A stretch of 64,000 nucleotides of DNA from a bacterium (GTDB lineage Bacteria; Thermotogota; Thermotogae; Mesoaciditogales; Mesoaciditogaceae), in assembly GCA_021800445.1 (NCBI GenBank), contig JAJYYZ010000002.1, forward strand, positions 60,199 through 124,198, read 5' to 3'. The notes under the pieces are model-generated. The model did no database searches. It had not been told where the DNA came from and saw only the letters and a program-made list of their open reading frames with translations. Numbering within the stretch: the first letter of the stretch is position 1; each line of letters begins with the position of its first letter. Made by a program: the position numbers and the translations under genes. Shown here piece after piece: positions 43,478 through 53,013 of this stretch.

Positions 43478-46400
43478 ATGGAAGATTTTGTGCATCTTCA
43501 TCTGCATACCGAATACAGTCTTGGCGATTCTATTGTGAGAATGGATGCGCTGATGGACGAAATCAAAAAGTTTGGTATGAGTGCTGTGGCAATAACCGAT
43601 CACGGCACATTGGGAGGTGTGCATAAATTTTGGTCTTCAGCTAAACAGCATGGAATAAAACCGATAATCGGATGTGAAATATACATAAACGGCGAAGAAA
43701 AAAAGAGAAATCATCTTACGGTGATCGCCAAAAACAAAAATGGATATCTTTCAATTGTTAAAACACTTAATTCCATGACCAAATCCGGCAAGAAATTTTT
43801 GGAAGATAAAGACGTTTTCGAAATGAAAGATGTTATGATACTCTCAGGATGCATGAGCGGGAAAATACCAAGACTCATTTTATCGGGTGAAATATCGAAG
43901 GCTCGCAATACAGCCCAATCTTATCTTGAAAGATTCGGAGAAGATTTTTACATTGAAATCATGAGAACCGGCCTTGAAGAGCAAAGAGATCTTAACATGG
44001 ATCTTGTGGACTTGGCCAAAGAATTGAAGATAAGAGTTGTTGCGACAAACGATATCCATTTCATAAAGAAGACCGATGCCTTGTCTCATGGTTTGTTTGT
44101 TTCGATGGGAAGAAACATAAGATGGGATGGTACTTTCGCTTATGGAAGTGATGAATATTATCTTAAATCTCCAGATGAGATGAAACTGCTTTTCGATGAT
44201 TTACCATCGGCAATTGAAAATACACTTGAGATATCTTCAAAATGTATCGATTACGATCTTAAACCAGATTTGAATTTGCCTCTTTTATCTGAAGATGATT
44301 GTAAAACAATTCGAAATGCCATTGATCTTGAAAAGCTTGACGATCAAAAGTTAACAAGGGTAAAAAAAGAATTGAAACTGATAGAGTCAAAAGGATTTTG
44401 CACATATTTTTTGACAGTCTCAAATATCATTCGTATCGCCGAAAAGTTTGGGATATTGATAGGACCTGGAAGAGGATCTTCGGTCTCTTCTCTTGTTTCT
44501 TACCTTTTGGGCATAACGTCTATAGACCCTCTTAAGTACGATTTGCTTTTTGAAAGATTTCTCAACGAATCAAGGACCGGTGATCCTGATATAGACATAG
44601 ACGTCGAAGACGATCAAAGAGGCGCGCTTATTTCGGCGCTTTCTCAAAATTACGGGGTAGATCACATCGCACAAGTCGGCGCTTACGGAACACTTGGATC
44701 AAGGGCTGTTGTAAGATCTGCTGGTAAATCTCTTGGACTTAGCGATAGAGTTATAGAAGATATCGCATGGAGAGTTTCCGGATATGGAACTATTTCAGAG
44801 GCTCTTTCAAAAGATCAAGAGTTGAAAAAAATCTCTCAAAGCGTTGAATTGAGAAATTTAATGGATTATTCGGTAAAACTTGAAGGTCTCGTTCATCATA
44901 AAACGACCCATGCCGCAGGTATCATAATATCTAAAGAAGAGATCAACGATACAATGCCTCTGACTTTCGATGGTCAAAGATGGATAACGGAATTCGATAT
45001 GGAATCTCTTGCGGATTTAGAAGTAACAAAGATAGATTTGCTCGGTCTCAAAACACTCACAAACATCAAAGATACACTTGGAAGTGCCACAAGAGAGGAT
45101 TTAATGCGAATACCGATAGATGATCCTCGAATATACGATATCCTCAAAAAAGGCAATACGGTTGGAATATTTCAACTTGAAAGCACTTCTGCCACTTCAT
45201 TGACAAAAAAATTGTCCCCTGAAAGTTTCAACGATGTCATAGCGCTTCTAAGCCTTAACAGACCGGGACCTATGTATTCTGGGGTAGCAGATGAATATGT
45301 GAGAAGGCGTCACGGCGGATCTGTCATGAAAGACGATTTTGGACTTGACAGTATCTTAAAAGATACTTATGGAATGATGATATATCAGGAACAGATCATG
45401 AAAATAGCAAATGACGTGGCAGGCTTTTCGGGAGAAAAGGCCGATATGTTTAGAAAGTCTATTTCAAAAAAAGATCCGGTTTTAATGGAAGAATTGAGAT
45501 CTGACTTCGTAAAAGGATGCGTTGCAAACGGTTATGTTGAATCCAAAGCGCTAAGACTTTTTGAAACCATAAGTAATTTTGCCTCTTACGGTTTTAACAA
45601 ATCTCACAGCGTCGCTTATGCTTACATAACGGTTTGGACGGCTTACCTTAAAGCGACGAAACCTGCTGAATTTATATCATCTTTGATGAATTCTAACATT
45701 TCAGAACCTGCAAAACTTTTGATGTACGAGAAGGAACTCGATAAATTATCTATAAAACTCCTTCCGCCGGATATAAACGAATCGAAAACATTCTTTTATT
45801 CCGACACAAAAGCCGTAAGAATAGGTTTTGAGGCGATAAAGGGCGTCGGAACGAATCTTGGACATGTTATAGAAGAGGAACGATCGAAAGGAAGATTCGA
45901 AAATTTTCAGAATTTCGTTTCAAGAACGAGAAAAAAAATAAACGTAAAAGCGCTTGAGTTTTTAATTTTAAGCGGAACTTTTGATTCTACCGATCCAAAC
46001 AGAAAATATTTGATGGACAATCTTGAAATGATAGTTGATCTTGCAAGCGGCGGATTGAAGATCATCCAGCAACAACTGTTTGAAAATGGATCAAAGGCAT
46101 CGCTTCCATCTTCAGAAAACTATCCGGATTATGATTTGAACGAAAAGATAAAACTCCAAAGGCAGTATTTAGAAATAGGTCTGAATCTGGCACATTCAGA
46201 TGGATTTGCAAGGGTCATTGAAAGCGGATTCGGAAAAGTGTCATTTCAAATTTTTGAAAATGAAGGTAAAATTTTTGCGACCGATGGAGAAAACGAAGTT
46301 GCATTTTCTTATTCCGAACCCCTAAAAGAGGGAGAAATTTATGAAGGAGAGTTCATTTACAAAAATGGAAATATGATCCTTTCCAAACTCACAAAAAGTT

Positions 46401-46552
46401 CAGAGAAAACTTACATATACATAAAAGATCCAACCGAAATGCAAGAATACATGCAACGTATCGTTGAAATGAAAGGACATCATGTTGTTTTCAAGTTTGA
46501 AGATTTATCCCTCACATTAGACGATAAAACTTTAAAAGAGGAGGAGTACTGA
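43478..46552 (+). CDS. dnaE: DNA polymerase III subunit alpha (DnaE)
   Basis: A replicative DNA polymerase of 1024 residues. The N-terminal PHP domain is complete: [11 protein letters not shown] (from about residue 6), ITDHGTLGG and ATNDIHF. The polymerase palm follows, with [19 protein letters not shown] and the catalytic [10 protein letters not shown] near residues 369-378, then the fingers/tau-binding part ([10 protein letters not shown]...[17 protein letters not shown] and [15 protein letters not shown]). A short C-terminal region carries a beta-rich OB-like segment. There is no proofreading exonuclease domain, as expected for DnaE. ATG 43478 follows AGGTG. The stop overlaps the next start by one base. 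Confidence 0.95.
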   Translation: MEDFVHLHLHTEYSLGDSIVRMDALMDEIKKFGMSAVAITDHGTLGGVHKFWSSAKQHGIKPIIGCEIYINGEEKKRNHLTVIAKNKNGYLSIVKTLNSMTKSGKKFLEDKDVFEMKDVMILSGCMSGKIPRLILSGEISKARNTAQSYLERFGEDFYIEIMRTGLEEQRDLNMDLVDLAKELKIRVVATNDIHFIKKTDALSHGLFVSMGRNIRWDGTFAYGSDEYYLKSPDEMKLLFDDLPSAIENTLEISSKCIDYDLKPDLNLPLLSEDDCKTIRNAIDLEKLDDQKLTRVKKELKLIESKGFCTYFLTVSNIIRIAEKFGILIGPGRGSSVSSLVSYLLGITSIDPLKYDLLFERFLNESRTGDPDIDIDVEDDQRGALISALSQNYGVDHIAQVGAYGTLGSRAVVRSAGKSLGLSDRVIEDIAWRVSGYGTISEALSKDQELKKISQSVELRNLMDYSVKLEGLVHHKTTHAAGIIISKEEINDTMPLTFDGQRWITEFDMESLADLEVTKIDLLGLKTLTNIKDTLGSATREDLMRIPIDDPRIYDILKKGNTVGIFQLESTSATSLTKKLSPESFNDVIALLSLNRPGPMYSGVADEYVRRRHGGSVMKDDFGLDSILKDTYGMMIYQEQIMKIANDVAGFSGEKADMFRKSISKKDPVLMEELRSDFVKGCVANGYVESKALRLFETISNFASYGFNKSHSVAYAYITVWTAYLKATKPAEFISSLMNSNISEPAKLLMYEKELDKLSIKLLPPDINESKTFFYSDTKAVRIGFEAIKGVGTNLGHVIEEERSKGRFENFQNFVSRTRKKINVKALEFLILSGTFDSTDPNRKYLMDNLEMIVDLASGGLKIIQQQLFENGSKASLPSSENYPDYDLNEKIKLQRQYLEIGLNLAHSDGFARVIESGFGKVSFQIFENEGKIFATDGENEVAFSYSEPLKEGEIYEGEFIYKNGNMILSKLTKSSEKTYIYIKDPTEMQEYMQRIVEMKGHHVVFKFEDLSLTLDDKTLKEEEY

Positions 46553-48204
46553 TGGAAAATTTTGAAATCCAGAAGAAATACGAAGAATGGGAAACACAGA
46601 CGAAAGCACTCATAAAAAAATATCCAGAAGAAGGAAATTTAAAAACGAGTTGGTCAGAAACGGTCAAAAGACTTTATACCCCTTTGGATACACCAGATTA
46701 TTCAAAGATAGGCTTTCCGGGTGAATATCCTTTCACAAGAGGCGTTCAAAACACCATGTACAGAGGGAAACTCTGGACAATGCGTCAATATGCCGGTTTT
46801 GGAACGGCCGAAGAATCGAATAAAAGGTATAAATACTTGCTTGAACAGGGTCAAAGCGGTCTTTCGATAGCCTTTGATCTTCCGACGCAGATAGGTTACG
46901 ATTCAGATGATCCGCACTCTCTGGGAGAAGTGGGTAAGGTTGGCGTTGCCATAGATTCTCTTTACGACATGGAAACACTTTTCGATGGTATTCCTCTTGA
47001 CAAAGTAAGCACTTCAATGACGATAAACGCCACAGCATCTACACTTCTTGCCATGTACATGGTTGTCGGTGAAAAACAGGGCGTTAAAAGAGAAAAATTG
47101 CGTGGAACTATTCAAAACGATATTCTAAAAGAATACATAGCACGGGGAACTTACATATATCCGCCTAAACCTTCTATGAGAATAATAACCAACATATTTG
47201 AATTTTGTTCAAAAGAAATGCCACTATGGAATACGATAAGTGTCAGCGGTTATCACATAAGAGAAGCGGGGGCTAACGCGATTCAGGAAGTTGCTTTCAC
47301 AATAGCGGATGGAATCGAATACGTTAAAACGGCAATCGAGGCCGGACTTGATCCAAATGTTTTTGGGAAAAGGTTATCTTTCTTCTTCGCCTCTCATAAC
47401 GATTTATTTGAAGAGGTGGCAAAATTCAGAGCGGCAAGGCGTATATGGGCAAAAATCATGAAAGAAAGGTTCAAAGTCACAGATCCTGAGGCTTTGAAAT
47501 TAAGATTTCATACCCAGACTTCAGGATCGACCCTTACCGCGCAACAACCAGAGAATAACATCGTGAGGGTTGCCATTCAGGCACTTGCAGCCGTTCTTGG
47601 AGGTACTCAATCTCTGCATACTAACTCCATGGACGAAGCACTTGCTTTGCCAACTGAAGATTCAGTAAGAATTGCGTTGCGTACCCAGCAGATAATAGCC
47701 TACGAATCAGGTGTTGCGAAAACCGTTGATCCACTTGGAGGTTCATACTACGTCGAATCTTTGACCGATGAAATAGAAAGAAAATCTTTTGATTATATAA
47801 AACACATAGACGAAATAGGCGGAATGATAAATGCCATAGAATCTGGATATGTCCAACAGGAGATATCCAACAGCGCTTACAATTATCAAAGGGTAATAGA
47901 ATCGAAAGAACAGATAATAGTCGGTGTCAACGATTTCACAATGGAAGAAAAGAATTTGAGGAAAACCATGAAAGTAGATGATGAACTTGAAGCAAAACAA
48001 ATTGAAAATATTAGAAAGATGAAAAACCATAGAGATACATCGGCCGTGAAATCGAGCCTTGTAAATCTTGAAAAAGTTGCCAGATCGAATGGAAATCTCA
48101 TGTATCCGATAATCGATGCGGTGAAAGTGTATGCAACTGTGGGTGAAATATCTGATGCTTTGAGAAAAGTTTTCGGTGAGTACAAAGAATCTGTCATAAT
48201 TTGA
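46552..48204 (+). CDS. Methylmalonyl-CoA mutase large (alpha) subunit, catalytic domain
   Basis: A 550-residue protein equal to the TIM-barrel part of adenosylcobalamin-dependent acyl-CoA mutases, which convert methylmalonyl-CoA and succinyl-CoA. Conserved segments include [67 protein letters not shown] and [21 protein letters not shown]. The cobalamin-binding domain is not in this protein, so a separate small subunit encoded elsewhere is needed, as in two-subunit mutases. SD GAGGAG lies in the end of dnaE. A sister enzyme with another substrate (isobutyryl-CoA, ethylmalonyl-CoA) cannot be excluded. Confidence 0.9.
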   Translation: MENFEIQKKYEEWETQTKALIKKYPEEGNLKTSWSETVKRLYTPLDTPDYSKIGFPGEYPFTRGVQNTMYRGKLWTMRQYAGFGTAEESNKRYKYLLEQGQSGLSIAFDLPTQIGYDSDDPHSLGEVGKVGVAIDSLYDMETLFDGIPLDKVSTSMTINATASTLLAMYMVVGEKQGVKREKLRGTIQNDILKEYIARGTYIYPPKPSMRIITNIFEFCSKEMPLWNTISVSGYHIREAGANAIQEVAFTIADGIEYVKTAIEAGLDPNVFGKRLSFFFASHNDLFEEVAKFRAARRIWAKIMKERFKVTDPEALKLRFHTQTSGSTLTAQQPENNIVRVAIQALAAVLGGTQSLHTNSMDEALALPTEDSVRIALRTQQIIAYESGVAKTVDPLGGSYYVESLTDEIERKSFDYIKHIDEIGGMINAIESGYVQQEISNSAYNYQRVIESKEQIIVGVNDFTMEEKNLRKTMKVDDELEAKQIENIRKMKNHRDTSAVKSSLVNLEKVARSNGNLMYPIIDAVKVYATVGEISDALRKVFGEYKESVII

Positions 48205-48225
48205 GGAAATTTAGCACATATACTA

Positions 48226-48298
48226 CACTTCAAAAACCGAATGTTTATTTACAGTTGCGAATGGCAGAGTTAACGATGTTTCACATTTAAAGTTGATC
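48226..48298. repeat. Degenerate intergenic repeat, short form
   Basis: Counterpart of the element at 34448-34620, sharing both ends but without the ~100-base interior. The right end lies next to the thrC -10 element. Confidence 0.45.
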
Positions 48299-48307
48299 AA
48301 GTATAAT
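48279..48307 (+). promoter_or_regulatory. Predicted promoter of thrC and the downstream operon
   Basis: TTTCAC (48279-48284), a 17-bp spacer and TATAAT (48302-48307). A TTGATCAA palindrome (48293-48300) lies immediately before the -10. Confidence 0.5.
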
Positions 48308-48346
48308 GTACATGACAAGTATTTGAGATAAATTGAAGGTGAGAAA

Positions 48347-49567
48347 ATGAATTATTCTTTAAAATGCCTCAACTGCGGTACAATTTACGATCCAAAGGAA
48401 GTTATGTACACCTGTCCAAAATGCGGACCGAGATTGGGAACTCTTGAGATAGTCATTGGCGAATATCCAAGATACCCATCTTTCGATCTCAAATCAAAAG
48501 GTATATGGGCATTTTCAGAATTTTTGCCACTTGACGAAGATCATTATGAAGTCCCACTTTTTATAGGAAATACCCCGATTTACGAAAAAAAATCTCTTGC
48601 CCAAAAAATTGGCTTATCTGATTTATGGATAAAAGATGACGGTCGTAATCCTACCGGATCTTACAAGGATAGGGCTACAGCTATGGCAATAGCCAAAGCA
48701 AAAGCATTGCATGTTAACACCATTTATTGTGCATCGACTGGAAATGCAGCCTCTTCTCTTGCGGGACTGACAGCGGCCAGTGGCATGAAAAGCATTATTT
48801 TTGTTCCCAGAACCGCTCCGGAAGCGAAGATAACGCAACTTTTAGTTTACGGCGCAACCGTTATGGCCGTTGACGGCACTTACGATGAAGCCTTCGATCT
48901 GTCTATGGAAATTGGAAATGAGTTCGGCTGGTACAATCGAAACTCGGCTATAAATCCTTATTTACTTGAGGGCAAAAAAACCGGATCCATGGAAGTAGCC
49001 GTTCAACTTGATTTTAAAATTCCGGATTTTGCGATTGTAAGCGTCGGAGATGGCACGGTCGTCAGTTCAATTTACAAAGGTTTTAAAGATATTAAGATGA
49101 CAGGTTTAACAGACAAAATTCCTAAAGTCATAGGTGTTCAATCCGAAGGTGCAAATGCTGTCATGAGAACTTTTGAATCTGGACATTTTGACAGGCCTAT
49201 CGATATCGACGCTCACTCCATGGCAGACAGCATAGCGGTTGGTAAGCCTCGCGATGTTTTAAAAGCATGCAAATGGGTAAAAGAATCCGGAGGCTATTTT
49301 GTTTCGGTTACAGACGAAGAAATAGGAAAGGCGATAATCGAACTTGCACGTGAAACAGGCGTCTTTGGAGAACCGGCAGGTGCCACGGCGTATGCAGGAT
49401 TAAAAAAGATTGCAAAATCTCTTCAGGGCAAAAGTGCTGTCATATTCATCACGGGAAATGGTCTTAAAGATATCAAATCGGCAAGAAATTTTACGAGTCA
49501 GGTGAATCACGTGAAACCAGATCCAAAAGACGTGAAAGATGTTTTGAAGAAGATTGGATTGATTTAG
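48347..49567 (+). CDS. thrC: Threonine synthase
   Basis: A PLP-dependent enzyme of fold type II, 406 residues. The N-terminus has the zinc-ribbon pattern CLNCG...CPKCG seen in one class of threonine synthases. The PLP lysine lies in GRNPTGSYKDRATAMA, with CASTGNAASSLAGLTAASG as phosphate-binding loop, and GEPAGATAYAGLKK near the end. It converts O-phosphohomoserine to threonine. The start is set by GAAGGTGAG before ATG 48347. It is followed after 11 bases by molybdenum-hydroxylase subunits, an unusual neighbour, so another lyase activity of the same fold remains possible. Confidence 0.85.
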   Translation: MNYSLKCLNCGTIYDPKEVMYTCPKCGPRLGTLEIVIGEYPRYPSFDLKSKGIWAFSEFLPLDEDHYEVPLFIGNTPIYEKKSLAQKIGLSDLWIKDDGRNPTGSYKDRATAMAIAKAKALHVNTIYCASTGNAASSLAGLTAASGMKSIIFVPRTAPEAKITQLLVYGATVMAVDGTYDEAFDLSMEIGNEFGWYNRNSAINPYLLEGKKTGSMEVAVQLDFKIPDFAIVSVGDGTVVSSIYKGFKDIKMTGLTDKIPKVIGVQSEGANAVMRTFESGHFDRPIDIDAHSMADSIAVGKPRDVLKACKWVKESGGYFVSVTDEEIGKAIIELARETGVFGEPAGATAYAGLKKIAKSLQGKSAVIFITGNGLKDIKSARNFTSQVNHVKPDPKDVKDVLKKIGLI

Positions 49568-49577
49568 GAGGAGCGAT

Positions 49578-50033
49578 ATGATCGTAAAATTCAAATTAAA
49601 CGGTGAATCAGTGGAAGAAAATGTTGCCGATGATGAAAGAGCCCTTGATTTTTTAAGAAGAATAGGCATGAAAAGTGTCAAAGAAGGGTGTGGAGAGGGA
49701 GAATGTGGTGCGTGTACTGTAATCGTTGACGACAAAAACGTAGTTTCATGTCTTATGTTAGCGGCAGAACTCGATGGAACAGATGTTTTAACCACGGAAG
49801 GCCTTTCTAAGGATGACACGCTTGATCCCATTCAGGCGTCTTTTGCGGATATCGGAGCCGTTCAGTGCGGATTTTGCACACCTGGCACGGAGATGTCGGC
49901 AAAGGCCTTGCTGATCAAAAATTCTAAACCTTCAGAAGAAGACATCAAAAAAGGTCTTGAAGGCAATCTTTGCAGATGTACCGGTTATTTCAAAATAATA
50001 GAGGCTGTTAAAAAGGCGGCCGATAAAAATTGA
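49578..50033 (+). CDS. [2Fe-2S] subunit of a xanthine dehydrogenase-family molybdenum hydroxylase
   Basis: A 151-residue protein with two iron-sulfur clusters. The N-terminal ferredoxin-like cluster has GCGEGECGACTV with a further Cys in VVSCLML; the C-terminal helical domain has QCGFCTPG and CRCTGY. The family (CoxS/XdhC type) relays electrons from a molybdopterin subunit to FAD. AGGAGGAG precedes ATG 49578. The expected large molybdopterin subunit is not encoded in this cluster or elsewhere in the window. Confidence 0.92.
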   Translation: MIVKFKLNGESVEENVADDERALDFLRRIGMKSVKEGCGEGECGACTVIVDDKNVVSCLMLAAELDGTDVLTTEGLSKDDTLDPIQASFADIGAVQCGFCTPGTEMSAKALLIKNSKPSEEDIKKGLEGNLCRCTGYFKIIEAVKKAADKN

Positions 50034-50605
50034 TCGTTCCTGCGATTCTCGCCGCGGGAGAGAGTAAAAGGTTTGGAAGTCAAAAATTGATTTATCCTTA
50101 CAAAGGCAAACCTTTGCTTCAATGGACGATAGATACGGTAAGCGCACTTAAAGCGAAAGGAATTGTTGTGATTTCGGGAAATTTGGATCTTTCTTTGTTA
50201 AATTTCAAAACTTTAAAAGTTTTAATCAATAAAAGAGTTGATCTTGGTTTATCTGAATCCGTGAAAATCGCTTTGCTTGAAGCAAAAGGCAAAGATGGAA
50301 TTATGATTTTTCTTGGCGATATGCCCAAGGTAAGTTTGGATCTCGCTGAAAAAGTTTTTGAAATGGCCGGTGAAAAGATCGTATTTCCGACTTTCAATGG
50401 AGTGAAAGGTTTCCCAGTTTACATACCGTCAAAGTATTTTGACGAAGCAATGAGGATAGAAGGGGATAAAGGGTTAAGAGATCTTTTGATTTCAAAGAGC
50501 GATATTATGACTTTTGAGTGGGGAGAAGAATGTATTTTTGACGTTGATTTCCTTAAAGATATAGAAGGGACGTGTTCAGATGAATTTCAAGTTCGTGGTT
50601 CCTAA
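50030..50605 (+). CDS. MocA-like nucleotidyltransferase (molybdenum cofactor cytidylyltransferase family)
   Basis: A 191-residue NTP transferase with the N-terminal nucleotide-binding loop LAAGESKRFGSQKL and the metal-binding FLGDMPKVS motif. The C-terminal fold contains GVKGFPVYIPSKYF, with GDKGLRDLL. MocA enzymes add CMP to the molybdenum cofactor for xanthine dehydrogenase-type enzymes, which fits its place between the iron-sulfur and FAD subunit genes. TTG 50030 overlaps the preceding stop as TTGA. Confidence 0.82.
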   Translation: MIVPAILAAGESKRFGSQKLIYPYKGKPLLQWTIDTVSALKAKGIVVISGNLDLSLLNFKTLKVLINKRVDLGLSESVKIALLEAKGKDGIMIFLGDMPKVSLDLAEKVFEMAGEKIVFPTFNGVKGFPVYIPSKYFDEAMRIEGDKGLRDLLISKSDIMTFEWGEECIFDVDFLKDIEGTCSDEFQVRGS

Positions 50606-51404
50606 AAATGAAAAAGATCTCATAAAAGAGTTTTCTGACGATAGATGTGCGCTTATGGCAGGAGGAACGGATTTGCTTGTAAAAATGAGATTAGGCAAAA
50701 TTAAACCAGAAAAAATCATCAGCACCATCAAAGTTCCAACATTGCATACGCTTGGTTTTGATGGAGAAAAACTTACAATAGGGGCAAACGTGACGTACTC
50801 TGAGTTGCTCGATTTTAAACCCATCAAAGCAGAATTTCCCATTTTGTACGATGCCCTCCTGACCGTGGGTTCTCCGCAGATAAGAAACAGAGCGACTCTT
50901 GCGGGAAATATCATGAATGCCTCTCCAGCAGGAGATGGTTTACTTGCACTTTACCTTTCAGACGCTTTGGTGGAAATTTCGGATGGTGAAGTTCAGGCAA
51001 TTTCAGATTTCATAACAGGTCCCGGATCAACGACGATCGGTCGGAGACGGTACCTCAAAAACATATTTGTCTCAAAAAATGATTGGACTTATAGGTATTT
51101 TGAAAAAGTAGGACAAAGGACTTCTATGACGATCTCAATAGCAAGTATAGGTGTGCTTTTGAAACTTTCGGGAAAGCGTATCGATGAGATGCGCCTTGCT
51201 TTTGGTTCAGTCGGGCCAACCGTACTTAGAATGCGTGAGATAGAAACATTTGCAAAAGGTAAAACACTAAATGAAAAATTGCTTAGCGAAATATCATCGC
51301 TTGTTTTTGAAAGAGTCAAACCCATAGATGATGTTAGAGGGAGTGCAGATTACAGAAAAAGGCTTTGCAGGAATCTTGTCCACAGATTGGACGAATTTTC
51401 GTGA
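50580..51404 (+). CDS. FAD-binding subunit of a molybdenum hydroxylase (CoxM/XdhB type)
   Basis: A 274-residue flavoprotein. The FAD-binding elements are LMAGGTDLLVKMR and GANVTYSELLDFKP, then VGSPQIRNRATLAGNIMNASPAGDG. The C-terminal CO-dehydrogenase flavoprotein domain carries RRRYLKNIFVSKNDW and AFGSVGPTVLRMRE. It would pass electrons from the [2Fe-2S] subunit to NAD+ or another acceptor. It overlaps the MocA-like gene by 26 bases. Nothing resembling the molybdopterin subunit follows it. Confidence 0.9.
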   Translation: MNFKFVVPKNEKDLIKEFSDDRCALMAGGTDLLVKMRLGKIKPEKIISTIKVPTLHTLGFDGEKLTIGANVTYSELLDFKPIKAEFPILYDALLTVGSPQIRNRATLAGNIMNASPAGDGLLALYLSDALVEISDGEVQAISDFITGPGSTTIGRRRYLKNIFVSKNDWTYRYFEKVGQRTSMTISIASIGVLLKLSGKRIDEMRLAFGSVGPTVLRMREIETFAKGKTLNEKLLSEISSLVFERVKPIDDVRGSADYRKRLCRNLVHRLDEFS

Positions 51405-51425
51405 TCGGTAGAAAGGAGGTAAAAG

Positions 51426-52235
51426 TTGATATTTGATTTAATCGGCGCCGGAAAAGTTGGAAAGGCCTTTGGGAAATATCTATGCTCAACCGGCAATCAA
51501 ATAGGTCATGTTGTGAACTCTTCGATTGAATCAGCGAAAAGGGCCGTTGAGTTCATGGGTTGCGGGATACCTTCCACCATAGATGAGATTGGAAATTGTG
51601 ATGTGTTGTTGTTAGGCGTGAAGGATGATATGATAAGACAAAGTTTTTTAAAAGTAAAAGATAAACTTCAAGGAGTTAAAGCAGTCGGACATTTCAGTGG
51701 AGCCTATCCTTCTTCCATACTGAGGGAATGTGACGAAATGAAGATAGGTCGATTTTCGATCCATCCGAACGCATCTTTTGCAAATCCGGAAATATGGAAG
51801 AAAATGGAAAATGTTTATTTCGTGATCGACGGAAATGATCAAGGCAAAGAAATCATACGTGAACTTTTCAAAACTTTTAACATTAAATTCAGTGAAATAT
51901 CGGAGCAAAACAAGATATTTTATCATATAGGCGCTGTTTTTGCATCCAATTTTGTCGTTGGCATCCAGGAGGTATCGAATGAACTTTATTCAATGGCTGG
52001 ATTGGAACCAGAAATTTCGCGCATGCTCTCTTTGTATCTTGCAAAACAGGCGATAGAAAACGTAGAAAACATGGGAATAAAAGGTGCTTTAACAGGGCCG
52101 GTTGTGCGTGGAGATTACCAACTCGTCGAAGCAGAAAAAATGGCGCTTATGGATCTTGATCCGGACATTGGGGTACTTTACGGAAAATTTGCTCAGATCC
52201 TCAGAGAAAGGGTGATGAAAACTGAACATTCTTAA
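51426..52235 (+). CDS. Rossmann-like / DUF2520 oxidoreductase, possible ketopantoate reductase
   Basis: A 269-residue protein. The N-terminal Rossmann fold opens with DLIGAGKVGKAFGKYL (NAD(P)-binding GxGxxG type) and contains VLLLGVKDDMI and GHFSGAYPSSIL. The C-terminal helical DUF2520 domain includes FASNFVVGIQEVSNEL and GALTGPVVRGD. It sits 10 bases before panB. Proteins of this family beside panB have been proposed to replace the classical ketopantoate reductase PanE, which would make it the next enzyme of pantothenate synthesis; this is inference from context. AAAGGAGGT precedes TTG 51426. Confidence 0.8.
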   Translation: MIFDLIGAGKVGKAFGKYLCSTGNQIGHVVNSSIESAKRAVEFMGCGIPSTIDEIGNCDVLLLGVKDDMIRQSFLKVKDKLQGVKAVGHFSGAYPSSILRECDEMKIGRFSIHPNASFANPEIWKKMENVYFVIDGNDQGKEIIRELFKTFNIKFSEISEQNKIFYHIGAVFASNFVVGIQEVSNELYSMAGLEPEISRMLSLYLAKQAIENVENMGIKGALTGPVVRGDYQLVEAEKMALMDLDPDIGVLYGKFAQILRERVMKTEHS

Positions 52236-52245
52236 AATTATCCAA

Positions 52246-53013
52246 ATGAAAGGTAAAGAGCCCATAACGGTTGTAACGGCTTACGATTATTTCAGCGCTA
52301 AAATTTGTGAGCGTGTGGGAATTGATATGATACTTGTCGGAGACTCTCTGGGAAACGTCGTATTGGGATATGAATCGACTTTGAACGTTGAGATGGAAGA
52401 TATGGAACGCCATATTCAGGCTGTGAGAAGGGGCGCTCCAAATTCATTCATAATAGGAGACATGCCTTTCATGTCTTATCAGACGTCGGATGATGAGGGA
52501 ATGAGAAATGCAGGGCGTTTGATGAAAGCGGGATCGAATTGCGTTAAAGTTGAAGGTGGACTAAGAGTTGTACCGCTCGTTAAAAAACTTGTCGATTCAG
52601 GGATACCTGTCATGGGACATATTGGGTTAACTCCGCAATCCGTCAATCAAATAGGCGGATATAGAATACAGGGCAAAGGTAAAGATGCGGATCGAATGAT
52701 AGTCGCGGCTAAATCTCTTGAAGAAGCAGGTATTTTTTCTTTGGTTATTGAATTGACAATTGAAGAAACTACCAGAGCAATCACCGAATCACTTTTAATT
52801 CCAACGATAGGTATAGGCGCCGGCAGATATTGCGATGGTCAGGTACTCGTATGGCATGATTTACTTGGAATAAACGATGGCAAAATCCCAAGATTTGTCA
52901 AAAAATATGCGAATCTCAATACAGAAATCGAGAAAGCCCTTTCAGATTACGTAAAAGATGTAAAAGAACATATGTTCCCCGAAGAAAACCATGTTTTTAA
53001 AGAGGATAAATGA
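52246..53013 (+). CDS. panB: 3-methyl-2-oxobutanoate hydroxymethyltransferase
   Basis: It makes ketopantoate from 2-oxoisovalerate and methylene-tetrahydrofolate, the first committed step to pantothenate and CoA. TIM-barrel motifs: VTAYDYFSAKI, GDSLGNVVLGYEST, ADMPF-like GDMPFMSYQ, GHIGLTPQSVNQ and IGIGAGRYCDGQVLVWHDLLG. From ATG 52246 it has 255 residues. The frame remains protein-like upstream to a CTG at 52222 (NILKIIQ before the Met), which is preceded by GGGTGATG. The real start may therefore be that CTG, giving 263 residues. Confidence 0.93.
   Translation: MKGKEPITVVTAYDYFSAKICERVGIDMILVGDSLGNVVLGYESTLNVEMEDMERHIQAVRRGAPNSFIIGDMPFMSYQTSDDEGMRNAGRLMKAGSNCVKVEGGLRVVPLVKKLVDSGIPVMGHIGLTPQSVNQIGGYRIQGKGKDADRMIVAAKSLEEAGIFSLVIELTIEETTRAITESLLIPTIGIGAGRYCDGQVLVWHDLLGINDGKIPRFVKKYANLNTEIEKALSDYVKDVKEHMFPEENHVFKEDK

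Noticed and set aside
5522..48300. TTGATCAA palindromes in four intergenic regions (5522, 35960, 42392, 48293) as a common operator
   Set aside because: At 5522 and 42392 the sequence is simply the -35 element TTGATC of a promoter, and the spacing to the -10 differs at the others.
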